Shown here: positions 45,653-55,161 of the stretch, in pieces
How positions within the stretch are numbered: position 1 is the stretch's first letter
Layout: the number at the start of each line of letters is the position of its first letter
Assembly (NCBI RefSeq): GCF_002001085.1
Contig: NZ_MUNU01000008.1
Coordinates: forward strand, 62,001 to 126,000
Reading direction: 5' to 3'
From: Rhodanobacter sp. B05
Lineage (GTDB): Bacteria > Pseudomonadota > Gammaproteobacteria > Xanthomonadales > Rhodanobacteraceae
Length of the DNA stretch: 64,000 nt
Translations under genes and position numbers: made by a program
The notes under the pieces: generated by a model
The model's input: the letters and a program-made list of their open reading frames with translations, nothing else
Database searches by the model: none
Told to the model about the DNA's origin: nothing

Positions 45653-45775
45653 GCCTGCATACGAATTCATTCCGGCGACCATGGCCGAAGAAATGGCATG
45701 CTGCAGGCGGGTTTTGAAAGCCCTTGTGTTCAGCCGACTTGCGGCATGTGGATATGTATTGGTATTGTTCGCGTC

Positions 45776-46528
45776 ATGCAAACCGCCTTGACCACGGAAT
45801 ACCGCCGGATCTGCCATGACCCGGCCAATCACCAGCCGCTGGCTTATCTACGCCTGCGCCAGGCGATCCGCAACGTGGTGCAGCAGCGCGACATCGAGCC
45901 CGGCCATGCGCTGCCCAGCGAGCGTGACCTGTCGCATGCGCTGATGCTGTCGCGGGTGACCGTGCGCAAGGCGATCGCCGGCCTGGTCGAGGAAGGCCTG
46001 CTGACCCAGCGCCACGGCGCCGGCACCTTCATCGCCGAACGCATCGTCAAGCCGATGTCGCGGCTGACCAGTTTCACCGAGGACCTGCGCGAGCGCGGCC
46101 TGCGCCCGCGTTCGGAGTTCTTCGAGCGGGTGGTCGGCGAAGTCACCCCCGAGGAGGCGATGGCGATGAACCTGTCGCCGGGCACCCTGGTGGCACGACT
46201 GCATCGCGTGCGCTACGGCCAGGACGAACCGCTGGCGATCGAACGCAGCGTGGTGCCGGCCAGCGTGCTGCCCGATCCGCTGCTGGTGCACGACTCGCTG
46301 TACGAGGCGCTGGAAAAACTCGGCTGTCGCCCGCGCCGCGCCCTGCAGCGATTGCGCGCGGTGTCGCTCAACCTGCAGCAGGCGCGCCTGCTGCATGTCG
46401 CGGTGGGCAGCGCCGGGCTGAACATCGAACGGCGCAGTTTCCTCGACGACGGCCGCGTGGTCGAGTTCACCACTTCCTGGTATCGCGGCGACATCTACGA
46501 TTTCGTCGCCGAACTGCACACCGACTGA
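45776..46528 (+). CDS. GntR/HutC-family transcriptional regulator (probable amino-sugar regulator)
   Basis: 250 aa from the ATG at 45776. The N-terminal winged-helix domain (residues about 20-88) contains LPSERDLSHALMLSRVTVRK and GLLTQRHGAGTFIAER, the typical GntR signature. A UTRA ligand-binding domain follows (about 100-245; SLYEALEKLGCRPRRALQRL, NIERRSF). It is followed after 9 bases by the SIS-domain gene and nagA, so it probably senses an amino-sugar phosphate and controls this operon. The frame is open further upstream, but that part overlaps the divergent promoter. Confidence 0.9.
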   Translation: MQTALTTEYRRICHDPANHQPLAYLRLRQAIRNVVQQRDIEPGHALPSERDLSHALMLSRVTVRKAIAGLVEEGLLTQRHGAGTFIAERIVKPMSRLTSFTEDLRERGLRPRSEFFERVVGEVTPEEAMAMNLSPGTLVARLHRVRYGQDEPLAIERSVVPASVLPDPLLVHDSLYEALEKLGCRPRRALQRLRAVSLNLQQARLLHVAVGSAGLNIERRSFLDDGRVVEFTTSWYRGDIYDFVAELHTD

Positions 46529-46537
46529 AGGACGCGC

Positions 46538-47569
46538 ATGACCGCCAGCCACACCCTGATGTATCGCGAAGCACACGAGTCCGCCGAGGTCGTGGCGCGT
46601 CAGTTCGCCGCCAACGAAGCGGTGGTCAGCGCACTGGCCGCCACGCTGCGCGCCGCGCCGCCGCGCTTCATCGTCACCTGCGCGCGCGGCAGTTCCGACC
46701 ACGCCGCGGCCTACGCCAAGTACGTCTTCGAGACCCAGCTCGGCATCGTCACCGCCTCCGCCTCGCCGTCGGTCACCTCGGTTTACGCCGCCGAGCAGTG
46801 CTGGCAGGGCGCGTTGTTCATCGCGATCTCGCAATCGGGCAAGAGCCCGGACCTGCTGCGCAATGCGCAGGCGGCCAAGGTGGCTGGTGCACGGGTGGTG
46901 GCGCTGGTCAACGTGGAGGATTCGCCGCTGGCCGCGCTGGCCGACACGGTGATCCCGCTGCATGCGGGACCGGAGCGCAGCGTGGCGGCGACCAAGAGCT
47001 ACATCGCCGCGCTGGCCGCGGTGCTGCATTTGTGCGCGCGCTGGCGCGGCGACGACGAACTGGCCGCGGCGCTGCGCGCCCTGCCCGATGCCTTGCGTGC
47101 CGGTTGGGATGCGGATTGGTCTGCGCTCAGCGAAGGCCTGGTCGACGCGCACAACCTGTTCGTGGTCGGCCGCGGCTTCGGCCTCGGCATCGCGCTGGAG
47201 GCGGCGCTGAAATTCAAGGAAACCTGCGGGCTGCACGCCGAGGCGTTCAGCGCGGCCGAGGTCAAGCACGGGCCGATGGCCCTGGTCGGGCCGGACTTCC
47301 CGGTGCTCTGCTTCGCCCAGGACGACGACACGCTGGCGAGCACGCTGGCGGTGGCGAACGAGTTCCGCGCCCGCGGCGCGCAGGTATTCGTGGCGGCGCC
47401 GGGCCAGCTCGGCGCCGGCGCGCTGCCGGTGCCCGCCGGCCTGCCGGCGTTGTGCACGCCGCTGCTGATCATCCAGAGCTTCTATCGTGCGGCCAGCGAA
47501 CTGGCGCTGCGCCGTGGCTTCAATCCCGATGTGCCGCCGCATCTGAACAAGGTTACGGAAACGGTCTAG
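46538..47569 (+). CDS. SIS-domain sugar isomerase/deaminase (NagB-II type)
   Basis: 343 aa with two SIS domains (about residues 30-170 and 195-325), similar to the isomerase half of GlmS but lacking the glutaminase part. CARGSSDHAAAYAKYVFE, ISQSGKSPDLL and SVAATKSYIAALA are the phosphate-binding and active-site segments; EAFSAAEVKHGPMAL is the catalytic Glu/His region. In gammaproteobacteria without classical NagB this family acts as glucosamine-6-phosphate deaminase. It lies between the regulator and nagA. Confidence 0.87.
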   Translation: MTASHTLMYREAHESAEVVARQFAANEAVVSALAATLRAAPPRFIVTCARGSSDHAAAYAKYVFETQLGIVTASASPSVTSVYAAEQCWQGALFIAISQSGKSPDLLRNAQAAKVAGARVVALVNVEDSPLAALADTVIPLHAGPERSVAATKSYIAALAAVLHLCARWRGDDELAAALRALPDALRAGWDADWSALSEGLVDAHNLFVVGRGFGLGIALEAALKFKETCGLHAEAFSAAEVKHGPMALVGPDFPVLCFAQDDDTLASTLAVANEFRARGAQVFVAAPGQLGAGALPVPAGLPALCTPLLIIQSFYRAASELALRRGFNPDVPPHLNKVTETV

Positions 47570-47590
47570 TCGAGAGCTGACCGGAACAGT

Positions 47591-47687
47591 CGTTCGCCCT
47601 GAGCGTAGGCCGCAAGGCCGAAGTCGAAGGGTGCGCGGAGACACTTCGACTTCGCTCGTTGGCGCGAGCTACGCTCAGTGCGAACGG
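47591..47687. repeat. Imperfect inverted repeat between nagB-II and nagA
   Basis: The left arm starts CGTTCGCCCTGAGCGTAG and ends CGAAGTCGAAGGGTG; the right arm is its reverse complement apart from scattered mismatches, ending GCTCAGTGCGAACG. Arms are about 43-45 bases. It looks like a dispersed intergenic element and would put a long hairpin in the operon mRNA. Confidence 0.8.
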
Positions 47688-47711
47688 GTTGGGAAAATCC
47701 TGGAATCCATC

Positions 47712-48863
47712 ATGACGACCGCCCTCACCCACGCCCGCGTACTCACCCCCGAAGGTTGGCGCGATGATCTCGCCGTCGTGCTGGATGGCGGGCGCATTGC
47801 CGGCTTGCTGCCAGCGTCCGCTCCTGGCCTGCAAAACATGCCGCGACAAGACCTCGGCGGCGCGATGCTGCTGCCCGGTTTCATCGACGTGCAGGTCAAC
47901 GGCGGCGGCGGCGTGCTGTTCAACGAGGCGCCGACGGTGGAGACGATCCGCCGGATCGGCACCGTGCATCGACGCTACGGCACCACCGGCTTCCTGCCGA
48001 CGCTGATCAGCGACGAGCCCGCCGTGATGCGCGCCGCGCTGGTCGCGGTCGAGCAGGCGCTGGAAGAGGGCGTGCCCGGGCTGCTCGGCATCCATCTGGA
48101 AGGTCCGTACCTCGCGCCCGCGCGCAAGGGCGTGCACGACGCGAAGTATTTCCACGTGCCGGGCCGCGAGGAGCTGGCCTTGCTGTGCGCGCCGCATCGT
48201 GGCATCCGTCTGATCACGCTGGCGCCGGATCAGGTGCCACCCGAGAGCATTCGTGCGCTGGACGATGCCGGCGTGATCGTCTGCGCCGGCCATACCGCCG
48301 CCGACTACGCCACCACGCGCGTTGCGCTCGACGCCGGCGTGCGCGGCTTCACCCATCTGTTCAACGCGATGACGCCGTTCGGCAGCCGCGAGCCCGGCGT
48401 GGTCGGCGCCGCGCTGGAAGATCCGCACAGCTGGTGCGGCATCATCGTCGACGGCCACCACGTGCATCCGGCCAGCCTGCGCGTGGCGATCGCCGCGAAG
48501 GCGCCCGGCAAGATGCTGCTGGTCACCGACGCGATGCCGCCGGTCGGCGCCGACTCACCCGAATACGTGCTCAACGGCGAAACCATCATCGTCAGGGACG
48601 GCATATGCCAGACCGCGCAGGGCGTGCTCGCCGGTTCGGCGCTGGACATGGCCACCGCGGTGCGCAACACCGTGCAGATGCTTGGGTTGCCGCTGGAAGA
48701 GGCCGTGCGCATGGCCAGCACTTATCCGGCAGAGTTTCTCGGACTGCATGCCATATGCGGCCGTATCGATCCGGGCTGCAACGCCGATCTGGTGCTGATG
48801 GACGACGACTATTGCGTGCTGCGGAGCTGGATTGGCGGCATGGACGTGCCGGAGCGCCGGTAG
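47712..48863 (+). CDS. nagA: N-acetylglucosamine-6-phosphate deacetylase
   Basis: 383 aa amidohydrolase, deacetylating GlcNAc-6-P to GlcN-6-P for the neighbouring deaminase. LLPGFIDVQVNGGGG opens the barrel; HLEGPYLAPARKG carries the metal Glu, FTHLFNAMTPF and DGHHVHP the metal and substrate His residues, and LVTDAMPPVG the catalytic Asp. The ATG at 47712 gives the standard length; the frame is open to 47631 across the inverted repeat. No GlcNAc transporter or kinase is visible nearby. Confidence 0.94.
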   Translation: MTTALTHARVLTPEGWRDDLAVVLDGGRIAGLLPASAPGLQNMPRQDLGGAMLLPGFIDVQVNGGGGVLFNEAPTVETIRRIGTVHRRYGTTGFLPTLISDEPAVMRAALVAVEQALEEGVPGLLGIHLEGPYLAPARKGVHDAKYFHVPGREELALLCAPHRGIRLITLAPDQVPPESIRALDDAGVIVCAGHTAADYATTRVALDAGVRGFTHLFNAMTPFGSREPGVVGAALEDPHSWCGIIVDGHHVHPASLRVAIAAKAPGKMLLVTDAMPPVGADSPEYVLNGETIIVRDGICQTAQGVLAGSALDMATAVRNTVQMLGLPLEEAVRMASTYPAEFLGLHAICGRIDPGCNADLVLMDDDYCVLRSWIGGMDVPERR

Positions 48864-48914
48864 GAGCGACTTCAGTGGACAGGGGTTTGGAAATCGGCGT
48901 CAGATACGAAATGG

Positions 48915-49169
48915 TCAGGCGGCGTTATCGAGCTGCCAGCCGGGAAACACCAACACGGCAGGATGGCAGTGAAGGGCGGTTGCCAGTGTCTTGGCCCGCT
49001 CCACGCCCAGGTTGACGCGTCCGTTCTCGATACTGGAGATGGTGGTCTGGGGAATGCCGCACAGTGCAGAAAGCCGGGTCTGGCTGAGGCCCTGAAGCTC
49101 ACGGATGATCCGCACCGATTCTCCAGGCGAGACATCGATGCGCTTCTTGGCGGGAGTGTATTTACGCAT
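48915..49169 (-). CDS. HigA-like antitoxin (XRE-family HTH)
   Basis: 84 aa. A Cro/C1-type helix-turn-helix covers about residues 18-72 (VRIIRELQGLSQTRLSALCG, IPQTTISSIENGRVNLGVER). It follows the toxin gene after a single base, the toxin-first order of higBA-type loci. Antitoxins of this type repress their own promoter; a palindromic operator lies upstream of the toxin. The protein is short but complete. Confidence 0.83.
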   Translation of the reverse strand: MRKYTPAKKRIDVSPGESVRIIRELQGLSQTRLSALCGIPQTTISSIENGRVNLGVERAKTLATALHCHPAVLVFPGWQLDNAA

Positions 49170-49170
49170 A

Positions 49171-49458
49171 TCAGCGTTTCCGATCGTCGTGTGGTGTAAC
49201 GCGAACCACTTGCACGCTCATGACATCCGCCTCGATGGAATAGATGACAAGCCACTGCTCGTTCAAACGGGATGATCTGAAGCCTTTCCAGCCGCCTGAG
49301 AGGGATTCGTCCCGGAAGCCCTTGATTGAGCGGAGCCCTTGCGGTCCGGAAATCATGGCAATGTCTTTCCACTTCTCGTAGCGCTTGAGAATGTCCATCG
49401 GGACGCGGCCCGATGAAAGCTCCTTGTCCGCTTGACGAGACTCCAGGATTGTCCACAT
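49171..49458 (-). CDS. HigB/RelE-like toxin
   Basis: 95 aa. The segment DESLSGGWKGFRSSRLNEQW, then LVIYSIEADVMSVQVVRV, matches the HigB/RelE ribosome-dependent mRNA interferase fold, with a basic strand (GFRSSRLNEQWLVIY) and a C-terminal His-Asp-Asp (PHDDRKR). Toxin precedes antitoxin by one base, so the pair is coupled. Both genes match the family lengths and look intact. Confidence 0.83.
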   Translation of the reverse strand: MWTILESRQADKELSSGRVPMDILKRYEKWKDIAMISGPQGLRSIKGFRDESLSGGWKGFRSSRLNEQWLVIYSIEADVMSVQVVRVTPHDDRKR

Positions 49459-49472
49459 GGCATGTTATGGAT

Positions 49473-49488
49473 AGTACAAATATGTACT
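49473..49488. promoter_or_regulatory. Palindromic operator of the toxin-antitoxin operon
   Basis: AGTACA-AATA-TGTACT is a perfect 6-bp dyad 14 bases upstream of the toxin ATG. On the minus strand TTGACA overlaps its upstream edge (49487-49492), giving a likely -35 element under the operator. The -10 is less clear. Confidence 0.7.
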
Positions 49489-49523
49489 GTCAAGCAGCCG
49501 GAAAAAGAATTCGGGATCAAAAT

Positions 49524-49547
49524 CAGGGCCCCGAAGTCGGGGCCCTG
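49524..49547. terminator. GC-rich hairpin between the toxin-antitoxin locus and the riboswitch
   Basis: Perfect 10-bp arms CAGGGCCCCG/CGGGGCCCTG with a 4-base AAGT loop. On the minus strand it is followed by ATTTTG. No gene is known to read into it from the right, so its role (insulator or terminator) is unclear. Confidence 0.4.
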
Positions 49548-49651
49548 TTCACCTTCCCCCGGGTAGCGGCAAGTCACCGCGCCTGCAGATCGGCGCAACG
49601 GAGCGCTGCCCCTCGGATTGCCAGCCGCACCCGTCGCCGCTACAGTGCGCA

Positions 49652-49852
49652 GGTTCAGGTGTCCCGACGGCCTCGCGCCCAAGGGATGAAACGGGAAGCC
49701 GGTGCGCAGTGCACATCACTGCAAGGCCGGCGCTGCCCCCGCAACGGTAAGCGAGAGACCGAACCGCGAATGCCACTGTGCGATGCACGGGAAGGCGCGG
49801 TTCGAGGCGAGCGGAGCACCGCCCGCCACTCGTGAGCCCGGAGACCGGCCTG
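49652..49852 (+). ncRNA. Cobalamin (B12) riboswitch
   Basis: Conserved blocks appear in order: GGTTCAGGTG at the 5' side, GGATGAAACGGGAAGCCGGTG at 49685-49705, the B12-box part GCTGCCCCCGCAACGGTAAGC at 49732-49752, GCCACTG at about 49780 and a closing GAGCCCGGAGACCGGCCTG. It lies about 150 bases upstream of the BtuB-like receptor, so adenosylcobalamin binding should reduce receptor production. Confidence 0.94.
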
Positions 49853-50000
49853 GATGATTTCTGGTGGCTCGCGGTGGGCGAGGCCGAACCACGTGTGTGG
49901 CGCGCCTGCCTGCCCGTCGTTCCGTCTTCCTCCCTCTCGCCTGTTGCCAGCCCATTGGCCGATGGTGCCGTGCGCGGGTGCGCGGCATGAGGAAACGAAC

Positions 50001-51902
50001 ATGAAGAAGTCCTTGCTGACCGTGGCGCTGCTCGGCTGCACGATGGCCGCACAAGCCGCCGACCAAAATAATGCGACGTCGCTGGACCCGGTCGTCGTCA
50101 CCGCCACACGTACCGCGATCACCGTCGACGATGCGCTGTCGTCGGTCAGCGTGATCACCCGCGCCGACATCGAGCGCTTGCAGCCGGCGTCGGTGATCGA
50201 CCTGCTGACCGGCCTGCCGGGCGTGACCTTCACCCAGAGTGGTGGCATGGGCCAGCAGAGTTCGCTGTTTTTGCGCGGCACCAATTCCACCCATACCCTG
50301 GTGCTGATCGACGGTGTGCGGATCGGTTCGGTGACGGCGGGGCTGGCTTCGCTGGAGCAGATTCCGGTCGAACAGATCGAGCGCATCGAGATCGTGCGCG
50401 GCCCGCGTTCGAGTCTGTACGGAGCCGACGCGATCGGTGGCGTGGTCCAGATCTTCACCCGCCACGGCCACGCTGATGGTGGCATCGCCCCTTCGATGAG
50501 CATGACAACTGGCAGCCACGGTTTGTTCGGCGGCCAAGCCGGCCTGTCCGGCGGCGATGAACACGCCTGGTACAACCTCAGCCTCGGCGGCGAATACACC
50601 AGCGGCTTTCCCGGCTGCAGGATGGGCGCGGCCGAAGCATTCGCCGGCTGTTTCGTCGACGATCCGCGCGACGACGCGTACCGCAACTGGAATGGCGCGG
50701 CGAACGCCGGCTATCGCTGGGACAGCGGCACCGAGCTGACCTTCACCTGGTTGCGCAGCAAGAACGACGTGGAATACGCGGGCAGCCCGTACGGCGGCAA
50801 CGACGCCGTCAACGAGCAGCGTGTCGCCGGTGCACGGCTGAGCTTCTCGCCGCTGGACAGCTGGAAGGTCACCTTGAACGCCGGGCAGAGCAGGGATCTC
50901 GCCACCACGTATTACCAGGGCACGTATTACGGCCAGTACTACCCGTTTGCGCAGACCGGCCATTCCAATTCGCGGCGAAATCAGGCGTCGTGGCAGAACG
51001 ACATCGCACTGGCCGCCAACCAGCTGCTCACGGTCGGGGTGGATTACCAGCAGGAGCACGTCGACAGCAGCACCGGCTATCTCGCCAGCAAGCGCAACGA
51101 CACCGGCACCTATGCGCAGTATCTGGGTACGTTCGGCCGCAACGAACTGCAGCTGTCCGCGCGGCATGACGACGATTCGCAATATGGTGGCCACGACACC
51201 GGTGCGCTGGCCTGGGGTTACCGCTTCGATCACGACCTGCGGCTGCTGGCCAGCTACGGCACCGCGTTCCACGCGCCGACGTTCAACGATCTGTATTACC
51301 CGCCGTACTACGGCATGCCGTCGGCCAATCCGGATCTGAAGCCGGAGAAGTCGCGCAGCGGCGAGTTGGGCCTGAACCAGAAACTAGGCAGCTGGAACTG
51401 GGCCTTGAATGCCTACCAGACCGACATCGACCAGCTGATCCTGCTCGATCCCAGCCAGAACTATGTGCCGTTCAACGTCAGCCAGGCGCGCATCCGCGGC
51501 CTGGAAGGCCAGCTCGGCGCGAACCTGGGTGGCTGGCAAGTGCAGGGTTATCTGACCCTGCAGCAGCCGAAGAACGACGACGGCGGCGCCAACAACGGCA
51601 AGCTGTTGCCGCGTCGGCCGGAGCGCACTGCGCGCATCGACATCGACCGCCGTTTCGGTGCGTTCGGCGTCGGCACCACCTGGTATGCCGCCGGCAAGAG
51701 CTACGACGACGCGGCCAACCTGCACCGTCTCGGCGGCTACGGCACATTGGCGCTGCGCGCGAGCTGGCATTTCGCGCCGGGCTGGCAGGTTGAAGGGCGC
51801 GTGGCGAACGCGTTCGATCACGATTACGAGACGGTGTACTACTACAACCAGCCCGGCCGCACCTGGTCGCTGACCTTGCGTTACAGCCCGGCGCTGCACT
51901 GA
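50001..51902 (+). CDS. btuB: TonB-dependent vitamin B12 receptor (BtuB-like)
   Basis: 633 aa outer-membrane receptor. A signal peptide (MKKSLLTVALLGCTMAAQAA) precedes a TonB box-like segment DPVVVTATRT at about residues 29-38. The plug domain (about 45-150) contains VIDLLTGLPGVTF and IERIEIVRGPRSSLYGADAI, and a 22-strand barrel follows, ending with SLTLRYSPALH whose last residues are the usual aromatic or hydrophobic tail. The size matches BtuB (about 610-640 aa). The riboswitch upstream gives the substrate; no btuCDF or cob genes are in the window. Confidence 0.92.
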   Translation: MKKSLLTVALLGCTMAAQAADQNNATSLDPVVVTATRTAITVDDALSSVSVITRADIERLQPASVIDLLTGLPGVTFTQSGGMGQQSSLFLRGTNSTHTLVLIDGVRIGSVTAGLASLEQIPVEQIERIEIVRGPRSSLYGADAIGGVVQIFTRHGHADGGIAPSMSMTTGSHGLFGGQAGLSGGDEHAWYNLSLGGEYTSGFPGCRMGAAEAFAGCFVDDPRDDAYRNWNGAANAGYRWDSGTELTFTWLRSKNDVEYAGSPYGGNDAVNEQRVAGARLSFSPLDSWKVTLNAGQSRDLATTYYQGTYYGQYYPFAQTGHSNSRRNQASWQNDIALAANQLLTVGVDYQQEHVDSSTGYLASKRNDTGTYAQYLGTFGRNELQLSARHDDDSQYGGHDTGALAWGYRFDHDLRLLASYGTAFHAPTFNDLYYPPYYGMPSANPDLKPEKSRSGELGLNQKLGSWNWALNAYQTDIDQLILLDPSQNYVPFNVSQARIRGLEGQLGANLGGWQVQGYLTLQQPKNDDGGANNGKLLPRRPERTARIDIDRRFGAFGVGTTWYAAGKSYDDAANLHRLGGYGTLALRASWHFAPGWQVEGRVANAFDHDYETVYYYNQPGRTWSLTLRYSPALH

Positions 51903-51996
51903 TCCACGGACAGGGACGTCCACCACGCGCAGGGTTATCGGCAGGCTTCCGGCCAGTGGCGCTCTCCCGCTATGCTCCCGGGGCCAGGGAGAGCCC

Positions 51997-54900
51997 GTGA
52001 ATATATTCGCACCGATGATCCGCCGCCCGGTCGGCACCTCGCTGCTCGCCATCGGGCTGATGATGGCGGGCGTATGGGCGTATCTGCTGATCGGCGTGGC
52101 GGCGTTTCCGTCGCTCGAATTCCCCGGCGTGGCGGTGATGGCGCAGATGCCCGGCGCCAGCGCGCAGACCATGGCGACCACGGTGATGGCGCCGCTGGAG
52201 CGCCATATCGGACGCATTCCGGGCGTCCAGTTCATCTTCTCCAATGCCAGCGAGGGCACTGCGCAGATCCAGGTGCTGTTCGACTACGGGCGCTCGACCG
52301 ATGACGCCGCGCGCGACGTGCAGGCGGCGATCAACGCCGCCGCTGCCGACCTGCCGCCGGGGCTGCCGTCGCCGCCGCAGTACTTCAAGTTCGACACCTC
52401 GAAGGTGCCGGTGCTGCTGGTGACGCTGACCTCCAGCAGCCTGCCACCGGATCAGCTGTACGACCTCACCGACACCTTGTTGAAGCCCGCCGTGGCGCAG
52501 GTCGACGGCGTGGCCCAGGTCCAGGTCGGCGGCGGCACGCCGCACGCGGTGCGCATCGCGCTGAACGCCAACGCGCTGGCGATCAAGGGCATCACCACCA
52601 ACGACGTGGCCAACGCCTTGCGCGCCGCCAACGTCACCTCGCCGCAGGGCATCCTCAGCGACGGCCTCACCCAGATGACGGTGACCGCCAACGATTCGCT
52701 GCACACGCCGGCGGATTTCGCCACGCTGGTGATCGCCAGCCGCCAGGGCGTGCCGGTGCGGCTGGCCGACGTGGCCACGGTCAGCAGCGGGCAGCAAGAC
52801 AAGTACGCGGCGGCCTGGTTCAACGGCAAGCGTGCGGTGACCATGCAGATCAGCAAGCGCCCCGACGCCAACGCGGTGGCCACCGTGCAGGCGATCCGCG
52901 CGGCGCTGCCGGCGCTGAGCAAGGTGTTGCCGGCCGACGTGCAGATCACCCCGATCTTCGACCTCACCCCGACCACCGAATCGGCGCTGCACGAGGTCGA
53001 GGTGGCGCTGCTGATGAGCATCGTGATGGTGGCGCTGGTGATGCTGCTGTTCCTGCGCCGGTTGCGGCCGACCCTGATCGCGATGCTCAGCGTGCCGCTG
53101 TCGCTGGCCGGCGCGCTGATCGTGATGTGGATGCTCGGGTTCACCCTGAACATCTTCTCGTTGGTGGCGCTGGTGTTGTGCGTGGGCTTCGTCGTCGACG
53201 ATGCGATCGTGGTGATCGAGAACATCGTGCGCCACATCGAGCAGGGCATGGCGCCGTTGCAGGCGGCGCTGACCGGGGTGCGCGAGATCGGCTTCACCGT
53301 GGTGTCGATCACGCTGTCGCTGATCGCCGTGTTCGGGCCGATGGTGTTCGGCGACAACATGTTCACCATGCTGATGCGCGAGTTCGCGGTGACCCTGGTC
53401 GCCACCATCGTGATCTCCGCGGTGGTTTCGCTGACCCTGACCCCGGCGCTGTGCGGGCGCAGCCTGATGCACGAGCCGGCGGGAACACGCACGCCGGGGC
53501 GCGTGGAGCAGCTGGCCGAGCGCTTCGATCGCTGGCTGCTCGGCCTGTACGAACGCTCGCTCGACTGGGCCATGCACCATCGCCGGGTGATGCGCTGGCA
53601 ACCCGCGATCCTGCTGGTGCTGACCGTCGTGCTGGCGGTGGTGGTCGGCATCACCGCGGGCGGCGGCCTGATGCCGAAGGAGGACACCGGGCTGATGCGG
53701 GTGCAGATCACCGCGGGCCCGAACATCTCGCCCACCTTGCTGACCGCGCGCGCACGCGAGGTGGCGGCGGTTTTCCAGGCCGACCCGGCGGTGCTCGACG
53801 TGTCCACCATCGTCGACGGCAGCAACGGCGCGCACCTGTTCGTCGACCTCAAGCAACCGGGAGACAAGCCGGGCGACCGCCACGTCGAGGTGCAGCAGGT
53901 GGTCGATCGCCTGGCCGCCCACTTCAAGAATGTCAGCGACATCGATGTCGCGGTTTCCGCGGTGCAGTTCTTCGGCGGTGGCGGCGGCAGCGGCGGCAGT
54001 GCCGGTGGCGTCGGCCGGTTTTCGTTCCAGCTCAATAGCGTCGACGGCAGTCCGCTGCAGCAGCCCACCCTGCGGCTGGAGCATGTGATGCGCGGGATGA
54101 AGCAGTTCACCGACGTCACCAGCAGCTTCGACGATATCGGCACGCAGCAGATGATCGAGGTGGATCGCGCGGTCGCCGCGCGCCTGCACGTGGGCATGGG
54201 CCAGATCGATTCGGCGTTGTACAACGCGTTCGGACAGAGCCAGGTCTCCACCATCTACTCGGACATCAACCAGTACCGGGTGGTGCTGACCACCGACCAC
54301 GCCGATGCGCTGAATCCGCAGGGCCTGCTTGGCACCTACGTGCGCAACAGCCAGGGCAGCATGATCCCGCTCTCCGCACTGGCGAAGATCCAGCCGCATC
54401 TGGCGCCGGCCAAGGTAAGCCATTTCAACCAGCTGGAATCGGCCTCGCTCAACTACAACCTGGCCAAGGGCATCACCCCGGCGGACGGGCTGAAGCTGGT
54501 CGACCAGGCGATCTTCGCCGCGCAGTTGCCGACCGGCGTGCAGAAGAAGTACACCGGCGAGAACCAGAACCTGCTCGACGCGCTGAACAATGCGCTGCTG
54601 ATGCTGCTGACCGTGATCCTGGTGATGTACGTGGTGCTGGGCGTGCTGTACGAGAGCCTGATCCATCCGCTGACCATTCTCTCCACCCTGCCGGCCGCCG
54701 GCATGGGCGCCTTCCTGGCCATGCTGGTCACGCATACCCAGCTGACCCTGATGTCGATCATCGCCGTGCTGATGCTGATCGGCATCGTCAAGAAGAACGC
54801 GATCCTGATGGTCGACTTCGCCCTCGTCGCCGAGCGCGAGCGCGGGCTGTCGCCGCCGGCGGCGATCCGCGAGGCGGCGCTGGTGCGCTTCCGTCCGATC

Positions 54901-55161
54901 ACCATGACCACCCTGGTGGCGATGGGCGCGGCGCTGCCGCTGGCGATCGGCTTCGGCTACGGCTCGGAACTGCGCCAGCCGCTCGGCATCGCGATCCTCG
55001 GCGGCCTGCTGGTGTCGCAGCTGCTGACCCTGCTGAGCACGCCGGCGATCTACCTGTGGCAGCACGACCATCGCGTGCGCAAGGCCGCGCGGCAGCAGCT
55101 GCGTGCCGAGATCAGGCGCCAGCGCGCGCTGCCGCCGCCGATGCCCGCGTTGCCGGAATAG
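51997..55161 (+). CDS. RND efflux permease, first of a tandem pair (MdtB/MdtC-like)
   Basis: 1054 aa from a GTG at 51997 (read as MNIFAPMIRRPVGTSLLAIG). It has 12 membrane helices in two halves with large periplasmic loops, the proton-relay motif DDAIVVIENIVRH in TM4 and the C-terminal KKNAILMVDFAL. It is closely similar along its length to the next gene, so the two look like a duplicated MdtB/MdtC-type pair that would form a heteromultimer. Unusually, no adaptor or outer-membrane factor is adjacent. It follows the BtuB gene by 94 bases. Confidence 0.94.
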   Translation: MNIFAPMIRRPVGTSLLAIGLMMAGVWAYLLIGVAAFPSLEFPGVAVMAQMPGASAQTMATTVMAPLERHIGRIPGVQFIFSNASEGTAQIQVLFDYGRSTDDAARDVQAAINAAAADLPPGLPSPPQYFKFDTSKVPVLLVTLTSSSLPPDQLYDLTDTLLKPAVAQVDGVAQVQVGGGTPHAVRIALNANALAIKGITTNDVANALRAANVTSPQGILSDGLTQMTVTANDSLHTPADFATLVIASRQGVPVRLADVATVSSGQQDKYAAAWFNGKRAVTMQISKRPDANAVATVQAIRAALPALSKVLPADVQITPIFDLTPTTESALHEVEVALLMSIVMVALVMLLFLRRLRPTLIAMLSVPLSLAGALIVMWMLGFTLNIFSLVALVLCVGFVVDDAIVVIENIVRHIEQGMAPLQAALTGVREIGFTVVSITLSLIAVFGPMVFGDNMFTMLMREFAVTLVATIVISAVVSLTLTPALCGRSLMHEPAGTRTPGRVEQLAERFDRWLLGLYERSLDWAMHHRRVMRWQPAILLVLTVVLAVVVGITAGGGLMPKEDTGLMRVQITAGPNISPTLLTARAREVAAVFQADPAVLDVSTIVDGSNGAHLFVDLKQPGDKPGDRHVEVQQVVDRLAAHFKNVSDIDVAVSAVQFFGGGGGSGGSAGGVGRFSFQLNSVDGSPLQQPTLRLEHVMRGMKQFTDVTSSFDDIGTQQMIEVDRAVAARLHVGMGQIDSALYNAFGQSQVSTIYSDINQYRVVLTTDHADALNPQGLLGTYVRNSQGSMIPLSALAKIQPHLAPAKVSHFNQLESASLNYNLAKGITPADGLKLVDQAIFAAQLPTGVQKKYTGENQNLLDALNNALLMLLTVILVMYVVLGVLYESLIHPLTILSTLPAAGMGAFLAMLVTHTQLTLMSIIAVLMLIGIVKKNAILMVDFALVAERERGLSPPAAIREAALVRFRPITMTTLVAMGAALPLAIGFGYGSELRQPLGIAILGGLLVSQLLTLLSTPAIYLWQHDHRVRKAARQQLRAEIRRQRALPPPMPALPE

